Part shown: piece after piece, positions 1 through 5,674 of the stretch
Layout of the letters: every line of letters begins with the position of its first letter
How positions within the stretch are numbered: the stretch's first letter is position 1
Origin: UBA5216 sp043743335
Lineage (GTDB): Bacteria; Pseudomonadota; Gammaproteobacteria; Burkholderiales; SG8-41
DNA length: 10,986 nucleotides
Assembly: GCA_043743335.1 (NCBI GenBank)
Contig: JAYTWR010000128.1
Span: forward strand, 1 to 10,986
Direction: 5' to 3'
Notes under the pieces: generated by a model
Database searches by the model: none
Seen by the model: the letters and a program-made list of their open reading frames with translations, nothing else
Told to the model about the DNA's origin: nothing
Position numbers and translations under genes: made by a program

Positions 1-2
1 AA

Positions 3-23
3 CCCTCTCCCAGAGGGAGAGGG
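3..23. repeat. GC-rich perfect hairpin
   Basis: A 9-bp inverted repeat (CCCTCTCCC at 3-11, GGGAGAGGG at 15-23) is separated by a 3-nt AGA loop. It resembles the short dispersed palindromes found between genes in many GC-rich proteobacteria. No T-run follows on either side, so it is not a classical intrinsic terminator. The gene it would follow lies outside the window. Confidence 0.6.
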
Positions 24-82
24 GGCAACCCCACGCCCGCGCTAACCTCAAATGGTGTCGTGATTGCGAGCACGGTTTGCTC

Positions 83-140
83 CCCTCGCCCTCTGGGACA
101 AGGGCACACTTGAAGCGCAGCAGAGGGGCGGGGGTGAGGG
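83..140. repeat. GC-rich imperfect inverted repeat
   Basis: CCCTCGCCC (83-91) pairs with GGGTGAGGG (132-140) with one G-T wobble. A smaller hairpin lies inside it (GCCCT 88-92 with AGGGC 101-105). The base composition matches the hairpin at 3-23, so the two may be parts of one intergenic repeat family. This is inferred from appearance; copy number in the genome cannot be seen here. Between this repeat and position 187 I see nothing beyond an 8-bp palindrome (ATTCGAAT, 172-179). Confidence 0.5.
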
Positions 141-187
141 AAGATTTTGATGTTACGCACGCACTGAATAGATTCGAATTATTTTAT

Positions 188-357
188 AAAAGGCGGTTGC
201 CGCAGAGGACGCGGATACCACCGAGAACACCGAGAGCAGCCGGGGTTTAGTCTTCGGCGACTACGCATTTACCGGGTGCAAAGGTGAATCGCCGTAACGC
301 TCTGATTTTGCGCGGCGTCCTCTGCGTCCGCTGCGTCCGCCGTGGCAGATGCCTTTT
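188..357. repeat. Nested palindromic (MITE-like) intergenic element
   Basis: Three nested inverted repeats share roughly one centre near 264-275. The outer arms are AAAAGGCGGTTGCCGC (188-203) and GTGGCAGATGCCTTTT (342-357), 12 of 16 positions complementary. Next come CGCAGAGGACGC (201-212) and its exact reverse complement (315-326), then CGGCGA (255-260) and TCGCCG (289-294). Each end carries a small hairpin followed by an outward-facing T-run, so it could act as a weak terminator in both directions, including for the methyltransferase transcript. No target-site duplication or transposase is visible. The right end lies 20 nt from the methyltransferase stop codon. Confidence 0.5.
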
Positions 358-376
358 TTCGATTGAAACACCCGCA

Positions 377-1612
377 CTAAACCGGCTTGCGAAACAGCAC
401 AATCCGGTTGGTATTTGTCCCCAAGCTGTTGTTCGATACGCCCCAGATGTTCGCAGTTTTGGTGAATTTTTGCGCATTGATCGCCACCGCCATGCAGGCG
501 AAGCCCGCTGAAATGCCGATGGGCGCGACCACTTCATCCAGTTTAATTTTGCCGCCGCGCACCTCGCCAACTTCAAACGCCACCCAGCCGTTGGGCTTGG
601 TGACGCGATACAGCTCGCGAAACACCTGCAACATCGCTGTAGACCAATGCGACACCGTGCCGCACATGGTGATATTTGCGGCGATGTGCGTAGCGTCGAG
701 CGCGTTGAACCAGCAGCGCAGCCAGTTATCGTTGGCGTATTGCACCACGTCGAGAAACGGCGGTGAGGTGACGGTGAGGTTCACCACTTCGCTGGGGATG
801 CCCAGTGTGCTGGCAGCGCTGTCTTCCATGAAAGTGGCGGTCTCGGCGGCGGCACGCAAATTGTCGCGCTGTTGCGGCGTGAGCTTGCCTTGCAGTTGTT
901 TGGATTTGCGCAGAATCAGGGCGCGCACGTCGCGGTATTCGGGCTTTTGCTTGAGGCGTGCGTTAATCCGAATCTGATTTTCCGGGGTAGTGGCCTGATT
1001 GGGCGGCAGCGTGTACACCGAAAAAAAGCCCGGCGAATGCCCTGTCAGCCGGTTAGTGGCAACCATGCGTATCCAGCGGTCGATGGCGTCTTCGGTGTAA
1101 TCCGCGCGGCGGGCAATGAGGTAATTGCGCAGTGCGAGCAACTCGCGCATGGTGTCTGGGTGATAAAACATCGAAAGATTGATGTCCTTCGGTTGTTTCG
1201 CGCGCACGACAAGGGTTTTCAGGCGCAACTCGATGTCGGCCAAGTCGGGCAACTCCAGCCGCGGCTGGGTGAGTATCGACGACAGTGGATTGACATCATT
1301 CGCAATCACGCTGCGGCCCAGCAACGCGGCTTCCACGGCGGTGGTGCCGCGACCGCTGAAGGGGTCATACACAATGTCGCCGGGTTGGGTGAGGCGCTCG
1401 ATAAAATACGCCGGCAACTGCGGCTTGTAGCAGGCGCGATAGGAAATTTCATGGATGGAACTTGCCTGCCGCTGCAGCGCAGTCCACAACTCGCCTTGGT
1501 AGACGGGCACGTCCTGCGTGAGCACCTCGCGGCTGCGTGCGCGGCGCGACGGAATCGACGCGCGCTCTAGGCGCAGGCTGCCTGCGTTAGCGATGCTGCT
1601 GAAGTCGATCAT
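377..1612 (-). CDS. Solitary DNA methyltransferase, N4-cytosine/N6-adenine family
   Basis: This 411-residue protein is predicted to transfer a methyl group from S-adenosylmethionine to the exocyclic amine of a DNA base. The AdoMet-binding motif I is DPFSGRGT (residues 83-90), preceded by a motif X-like segment (about 54-79). The catalytic motif IV is TSPPF (282-286), a form typical of N4-cytosine enzymes, although N6-adenine activity cannot be excluded. A C-terminal beta-strand region includes RVTKPNGWVAFEVGE (336-350). About 190 residues separate motifs I and IV, and this mostly helical, basic insert may hold the target-recognition region. The start is supported by an AAGGGGG Shine-Dalgarno about 8 nt upstream. 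No restriction enzyme or specificity subunit is adjacent in the window, so it appears solitary, but genes left of position 1 are unseen. It follows the TAXI gene on the same strand after a 180-bp gap and probably has its own promoter. Confidence 0.88.
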   Translation of the reverse strand: MIDFSSIANAGSLRLERASIPSRRARSREVLTQDVPVYQGELWTALQRQASSIHEISYRACYKPQLPAYFIERLTQPGDIVYDPFSGRGTTAVEAALLGRSVIANDVNPLSSILTQPRLELPDLADIELRLKTLVVRAKQPKDINLSMFYHPDTMRELLALRNYLIARRADYTEDAIDRWIRMVATNRLTGHSPGFFSVYTLPPNQATTPENQIRINARLKQKPEYRDVRALILRKSKQLQGKLTPQQRDNLRAAAETATFMEDSAASTLGIPSEVVNLTVTSPPFLDVVQYANDNWLRCWFNALDATHIAANITMCGTVSHWSTAMLQVFRELYRVTKPNGWVAFEVGEVRGGKIKLDEVVAPIGISAGFACMAVAINAQKFTKTANIWGVSNNSLGTNTNRIVLFRKPV

Positions 1613-1619
1613 GGCGTAA

Positions 1620-1640
1620 CCCCCTTAGTTAAGCTGGGGG
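1620..1640 (-). promoter_or_regulatory. Possible SD-sequestering hairpin of the methyltransferase mRNA
   Basis: On the minus strand a CCCCC run (1636-1640) precedes the GGGGG of the Shine-Dalgarno (1620-1624). They can pair in a 5-bp GC stem, extended by two A-T pairs across a 3-nt bulge, leaving a 4-nt loop. The ATG follows 7 nt later. The complementarity is plain in the sequence; a regulatory role is inferred. Confidence 0.4.
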
Positions 1641-1652
1641 CAGGGTACGCCG

Positions 1653-1682
1653 ATTTTACAAAAAGTACAAGTACTTCAATAA
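1653..1682 (-). promoter_or_regulatory. Candidate promoter of the methyltransferase gene
   Basis: On the minus strand TAAAAT (1653-1658) matches the -10 consensus at five of six positions. Upstream are TTGAAG (1674-1679, spacer 15) and TTATTG (1677-1682, spacer 18), either of which could be a weak -35. The segment is AT-rich compared with its surroundings and lies in the 180-bp gap before the gene. A palindrome AAGTACTT (1670-1677) sits in the spacer and could be an operator. Assigned by eye. Confidence 0.3.
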
Positions 1683-1740
1683 CTTACAGTCACAACCGGA
1701 AGTAAAGTACCAATTACCGAAACCCGGTGCGTATTTGCTA

Positions 1741-1792
1741 ACGCTTTTTCCTGCCGCTTTTTCGCGCCGCTTTTTCTTTCCGCTTTTTCCCG
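1741..1792. repeat. 13-bp tandem repeat, four units
   Basis: Four units start at 1741, 1754, 1767 and 1780, an exact 13-bp period. The core CCGCTTTTTC is perfect in three units and has one mismatch in the first (ACGCTTTTTC); the last three bases of each unit vary. The array ends at the base next to the TAXI stop codon (1793-1795). On the TAXI coding strand it reads as GAAAAAGCGG repeats. The period is not a multiple of three, so it did not grow as a coding repeat. There is no dyad symmetry, so it is not an intrinsic terminator. Confidence 0.8.
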
Positions 1793-3229
1793 CTATACCG
1801 GGCTGTGACCCGGCTGCGCGGCGTCGCTCTCAGAAGGCGGCTGCGCTAGACGGCTTTGCAAGCGGTCGCGCACCAGTTGGATATGGCTGCGCAGCGCGTA
1901 GAGCTCGTCGGTATAGGCCAGCGGCACCACGATATCGGCGGTTTTTTCATCCAGACTGTTGAGTTCGGCGAGCAACTCCGCTGGCTTGGCGGAGTTTTGC
2001 AGCAGCGAGTCTTCGATCTCACGCAAATGCCGGTACCAGCGAAACACGCGCGAGCGTACGCGAAACGTATACAGCGGCGGCACCCAGCGCGTGAGCGGAA
2101 TCAGAATCGCGATAATCGACAAGCCCGCCACCCACATGCGGTCGATCAGATTGGCCAGCCAGAACGGCAGATAGTGTTGCAATAGCGGCGTGCCGTTGCG
2201 ATAGAAGCGCTCTGCTTCGCCCGCCAAGGTGAACTGCGCAGATTGTGGCGACGGAAACTGCCCGGCCGGTGCGAGCCATCCTGCGCCGCCGTGAATTTTT
2301 TTGGCCGCCTGCACAAACAGTTGCTGAATGGCCGGATGGGTGCCCGTGCGCGCCAACAGCATGGACGTGGTGGCCACCAGCGGCACATCGTGCGCCGGCA
2401 CGTTCGCGGCCAGACTCGCAATCGCGCGCGGCAGCCGCACCGCACTCAGAAACGGCAACTGGCGCGAATAGGCCTCGGCCTGCGGAAACTCAAACAGCTT
2501 GATGCCCGGCGCGTGCAGCAGCATTTGCACCATCGGCGATTCGGGGGCAGACGCAATCACAATCGCATCGCGCTCATTGCTGATGAGCGCCATCACCGCG
2601 GGCGTGAGCTCCTGCCGTGTGGACTTGAGCGTTTCAGCGTCTAGGCCATTGGTGTTGAGCAGCTTGGCCACCACATTGGGCACACCGCTGCCGCTGGCGC
2701 CGATATCCACTTTCCAGTCTTTTAATTCGCCGAGTTGCGTGAGTGCGGCATCCGGATTGAGCCGCTTGGCGGCTTCGGTGCGGTAGAAAATCCATACCGG
2801 CTCGTAGAATAAGCTGCCCAGCGACACCAGCCCCGTGCTGTCGGGTTCTTCGTCGATGGCGCGCAGCGCGTCGCCGGTGCCGCCGCGCACGAATCCCAGG
2901 TACACGGGGTCTGCGTCTTTATCGTCGCGCAACAAACGCAGGTTTTGCGCCGAGCCTTCGGTGGCGCGCAGTACCACTTCAATGCCGTAGCGTTTTAATT
3001 CCGCAGCGTAGCGTTTGCCGAATGCGGCATCGGCGCTGCCTTCCGGCCCGGTGGCCAGCACCACGCGCTTGGGCGGCGTGGGGTCGAGCACAAAATAGGT
3101 GACCACCAGCAGCGCGGCAGTGAGCAGCAGGAAAGGGCCCGCCGTGACCACCATGTCGCGTACGGATATTAGTGTAGATCGAACCATTTGAGGGATTCCG
3201 TAAAGGCCGTTTGGGATGGGTGATGGCAT
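1793..3229 (-). CDS. Membrane-anchored TAXI-family TRAP-type solute-binding protein
   Basis: This 478-residue protein resembles the TAXI branch of TRAP transporter solute-binding proteins, which capture small organic acids or amino acids in the periplasm. An N-terminal hydrophobic anchor (about 26-48) is followed by the conserved-looking DPTPPKRVVLATGPEGS (49-65) and a two-lobe binding domain to about residue 350. A second membrane segment (about 364-384) follows, then a basic stretch and a cytoplasmic helical, probably coiled-coil tail (about 395-465). Soluble TAXI proteins are about 320-340 residues with a cleaved signal peptide, so this is the longer tethered type. No TRAP permease (DctQ/DctM) is nearby. 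It lies 91 bp after glcF on the same strand and may be read from the glc transcript. The start at 3229 has a GGGAAA Shine-Dalgarno; Met15 (codon 3187-3185) is a reasonable alternative because homologues I recall begin close to it. The ligand is unknown. Confidence 0.85.
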   Translation of the reverse strand: MPSPIPNGLYGIPQMVRSTLISVRDMVVTAGPFLLLTAALLVVTYFVLDPTPPKRVVLATGPEGSADAAFGKRYAAELKRYGIEVVLRATEGSAQNLRLLRDDKDADPVYLGFVRGGTGDALRAIDEEPDSTGLVSLGSLFYEPVWIFYRTEAAKRLNPDAALTQLGELKDWKVDIGASGSGVPNVVAKLLNTNGLDAETLKSTRQELTPAVMALISNERDAIVIASAPESPMVQMLLHAPGIKLFEFPQAEAYSRQLPFLSAVRLPRAIASLAANVPAHDVPLVATTSMLLARTGTHPAIQQLFVQAAKKIHGGAGWLAPAGQFPSPQSAQFTLAGEAERFYRNGTPLLQHYLPFWLANLIDRMWVAGLSIIAILIPLTRWVPPLYTFRVRSRVFRWYRHLREIEDSLLQNSAKPAELLAELNSLDEKTADIVVPLAYTDELYALRSHIQLVRDRLQSRLAQPPSESDAAQPGHSPV

Positions 3230-3230
3230 A

Positions 3231-3274
3231 GGGGCTTTCCCGGAGAAATAATGTTCCGTGCTGAAGGAAGCCCC
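3231..3274 (-). promoter_or_regulatory. Hairpin overlapping the TAXI gene ribosome-binding site
   Basis: On the minus strand GGGGCTTCC (3274-3266) can pair with GGGAAAGCCCC (3241-3231). This gives nine base pairs with one bulged A and a loop of about 25 nt. The 3' arm contains the likely Shine-Dalgarno of the TAXI gene and ends 1 nt before its ATG. There is no T-run, so it is not a glcF terminator. The significance depends on the ATG at 3229 being the true start. Confidence 0.35.
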
Positions 3275-3320
3275 ATGCTAAACGCTGCGCACTGGGTTGT
3301 CGATCTACCGCTTGCCGGAT

Positions 3321-4565
3321 TCACGCGAGGTGTGCGTCGAGTAATTCGATCCAGTGCCGCACGGGTTGTTTGCTGACCGCTTGCAAATGGGATTGGCAGC
3401 CGATGTTGGCGGTGACAATTTCTGTCGGCGTGCCAGCCTCAAGCGCGGCGATTTTGTTGGCACGCAGCCGGTTCGACAATTCCGGCTGCAAAATCGAATA
3501 CGTGCCCGCCGAGCCGCAGCACAGGTGCGCGTCGGCCACGGGGGTGAGTTCGAAACCCAGTTGCGTGAGCAGTGCTTCGACGGCACCTTTTTTCTTCAAA
3601 CCGTGTTGCAGCGTGCAGGGTGCGTGGAAGGCGATGCGTTTGGCGCTGGGCGCAGAGGGTTGAGCGTTGAGTGTTTGTAGTCGAGGGAGTTCTGCCGCAA
3701 TGACATCGCTGATGTCGCAGGCCAATGCGGATACCCGCCGGGCTTTGTCGGCATACGCCGCATCGCACGCCAGTGCGTGCGAGTAATCCGCCACCATCAC
3801 GCCGCAGCCGCTGGCGGTGATGACAATGCGTTCCGCACCCGCTTCGATGTGCGGCCACCAGGCATCGATATTACGGCGCATCGCCGTCAGCGCTTCCGCT
3901 TCGGCATTCAAATGAAACGACACCGCGCCGCAGCAGCCCGCCCCGCGTACCGCCGGTGCGTGCAGCAGTGTGATGCCCAAGCGATCCAGCACACGTGCGG
4001 CAGCCGCATTGGTGGCAGGCGACAGCGCGGGTTGCGCGCAGCCTTCCAGCACCAGCATTTTGCGTGCGTGTTGGGTTTGCGGCCACGCAGGCGCGGGGAC
4101 TATGTTCGCGGGCACTTTTTGCTTGAGCGCGGCAGGCAAAAAAGGGCGCGCAAGTTGACCGAGTTTCAACAGCGGCCCGAAGCGTGACGGGTGCGGCACA
4201 ACCGCGCGCAAGGCCATGCGTTGCAGGGTTTCGTTGGCGCTGCGGCCCACCTGTTGTTCAACCACGCTGCGCCCGATATCCAACAAGCGGCTGTAGTGTA
4301 CGCCCGACGGGCAAGTGGTTTCGCACGAGCGGCAGGTAAGGCAACGATCCAGATGCAACTGTGTTTTTGCCGTGGCCTCGGCGCCTTCGAGCACTTGCTT
4401 GATGAGGTAAATGCGTCCGCGCGGGCCATCGAGTTCGTCGCCCAGCAGTTGGTACGTCGGGCACGTCGCCGTGCAAAAGCCACAGTGCACGCACTTGCGC
4501 AGGATGCTTTCGGCTTCGTCACCCTGGGGTGTGCCTTTGATAAACTCGGCGAGTGTTGTTTCCAT
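3321..4565 (-). CDS. glcF: Glycolate oxidase iron-sulfur subunit GlcF
   Basis: This 414-residue subunit passes electrons from the flavin subunits of glycolate oxidase to the respiratory chain. Two ferredoxin-type 4Fe-4S motifs are intact: cysteines 25, 28, 31, 35 and 75, 78, 81, 85, each final cysteine followed by proline. The C-terminal half carries the two CCG-type cysteine-rich segments of this family: Cys176, GCCG (210-213) and GCG (253-255) in the first; Cys317, CCG (349-351) and Cys390 in the second. These are associated with further cofactor binding and electron transfer in such proteins. Length fits the family. It is the third gene of glcD-glcE-glcF, 24 nt after glcE. That gap is AT-rich with no obvious Shine-Dalgarno, so translation may depend on coupling to glcE. 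Related lactate utilisation proteins share the motifs, but the order with glcD and glcE supports GlcF. Confidence 0.95.
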   Translation of the reverse strand: METTLAEFIKGTPQGDEAESILRKCVHCGFCTATCPTYQLLGDELDGPRGRIYLIKQVLEGAEATAKTQLHLDRCLTCRSCETTCPSGVHYSRLLDIGRSVVEQQVGRSANETLQRMALRAVVPHPSRFGPLLKLGQLARPFLPAALKQKVPANIVPAPAWPQTQHARKMLVLEGCAQPALSPATNAAAARVLDRLGITLLHAPAVRGAGCCGAVSFHLNAEAEALTAMRRNIDAWWPHIEAGAERIVITASGCGVMVADYSHALACDAAYADKARRVSALACDISDVIAAELPRLQTLNAQPSAPSAKRIAFHAPCTLQHGLKKKGAVEALLTQLGFELTPVADAHLCCGSAGTYSILQPELSNRLRANKIAALEAGTPTEIVTANIGCQSHLQAVSKQPVRHWIELLDAHLA

Positions 4566-4589
4566 GTAACTAATTGATTTTATTGAGTT

Positions 4590-5672
4590 TTACATGCCAG
4601 GATAAAGGCGGCCCAGATTGAGGATGCGCGCCGGATCAAAGGTCATTTTCAAGCGTTGGTGGAGTTTCAGTAACGCGGGCGACAGCGGGTGAAACGCGCC
4701 GGATGCGGTGCTGTGTCCATCCGCGGTACGAAAGCACGTTGCATGTCCGCCGACGGCTGCAGCGGCTTCGCGAACCTGCGTGACCGCCTGCGCGCTGGCG
4801 TCGGTGCGTAGCCAGCGCAGCGCGCCGCCCCACTCGATGAACGCACTGCACGGCAATCTGAGTGGCGGCGCGGTGGAGGCGATGGACACACGCCACAGCG
4901 TGGCATCCCCTTTGAACCAGCGGTTGCTGTGATCGCGCACGCCTTGCCAGTACTGCTGCGCTGGCGGTTCGGCCATGACTTCGCCGCCGAGCTTGCGGCG
5001 CGCCGCATCCACCGCGCTCGCTGCGCCGGACAAGCGTATCGCCAGCGCGCCGCCTTGCCATGCGGTGGCGGAGATCGGCAACGGCAGTCCAGCCCAAGTG
5101 TTCATTAAACGGATGGCGTCGGCTTCGGGGTGCTGCTGTTGTAGCGTCATTTCGCGGGCGGGCAGTGGTAGCGTTTTCAGCGAGACTTCAAGAATGACGC
5201 CGAGCGTGCCCATCGCGCCTGCCATCAGCCGCGAGACATCGTAGCCCGCGACGTTTTTCATCACTTGCCCGCCGAATTTGAGATCAGCACCCGTGCCGTC
5301 GAGGATGCGCACGCCCAGCACCAGATCGCGCACCGCGCCGGCGTAGGGGCGGCGCGGGCCAGAGAGGCCGGCAGCGATGCAGCCGCCGAGGGTTGAACTT
5401 GCGCCGAAATGCGGCGGCTCAAAGGCCAGCATCTGTCCTTGTTCTTTCAAGGCGGCTTCGATTTCAGCCAGCGGCGTGCCGGCGCGCGCGGTAATGACCA
5501 GCTCTGTGGGTTCGTAGTCGATGATGCCGCAGTAAGCTGTTGTCGAAAGCGTTTCGCCCGTGCAGGGATTGCCGTAGAAATCTTTGCTGCTGCCACCGCT
5601 GACGCGCAGCGGTGTTTTGTCGGCGGTGGCCGTGCGCAGGGTTTCCGCTAATTGCCGAACGATGGCGTCCAT
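4590..5672 (-). CDS. glcE: Glycolate oxidase FAD-binding subunit GlcE
   Basis: This 360-residue protein is a shortened PCMH/VAO-type FAD-binding subunit that works with GlcD and GlcF in glycolate oxidation. The FAD-binding half includes PLRVSGGSSKDFYG (21-34), ELVITARAGTPL (57-68), the glycine-rich GASSTLGGCIAAGLSGPRR (90-108), the VRDLVLGVRILDG block (114-126) and GGQVMKNVAGYDVSRLMAG (134-152). The C-terminus FDPARILNLGRLYPG (345-359) is the family's closing motif. The start lies 2 nt after the glcD stop codon, which strongly suggests translational coupling and settles the start choice. No truncation or missing motif is seen. Confidence 0.95.
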   Translation of the reverse strand: MDAIVRQLAETLRTATADKTPLRVSGGSSKDFYGNPCTGETLSTTAYCGIIDYEPTELVITARAGTPLAEIEAALKEQGQMLAFEPPHFGASSTLGGCIAAGLSGPRRPYAGAVRDLVLGVRILDGTGADLKFGGQVMKNVAGYDVSRLMAGAMGTLGVILEVSLKTLPLPAREMTLQQQHPEADAIRLMNTWAGLPLPISATAWQGGALAIRLSGAASAVDAARRKLGGEVMAEPPAQQYWQGVRDHSNRWFKGDATLWRVSIASTAPPLRLPCSAFIEWGGALRWLRTDASAQAVTQVREAAAAVGGHATCFRTADGHSTASGAFHPLSPALLKLHQRLKMTFDPARILNLGRLYPGM

Positions 5673-5674
5673 GG

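Noticed and set aside
188..357. Insertion sequence with its own transposase
   Set aside because: Too short, and no transposase-like reading frame or target duplication is present; kept only as a palindromic repeat.
247..576. Minus-strand open frame of 109 codons over the left repeat region
   Set aside because: It runs from the methyltransferase C-terminal coding region into the palindromic element; the arginine-rich repeat translation shows it is a shadow.
872..1570. Plus-strand open frame of 232 codons
   Set aside because: It lies wholly antisense to the methyltransferase, has no recognisable motif, and its composition is what the opposite strand of a GC-rich gene gives.
1741..1792. CRISPR array or intrinsic terminator
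   Set aside because: The units are only 13 bp with no spacers, and there is no dyad symmetry for a terminator hairpin.
1735..1962. Plus-strand open frame of 75 codons beginning in the 13-bp repeat
   Set aside because: Phenylalanine-rich start is just the CTTTTTC repeats; the rest is antisense to the TAXI gene.
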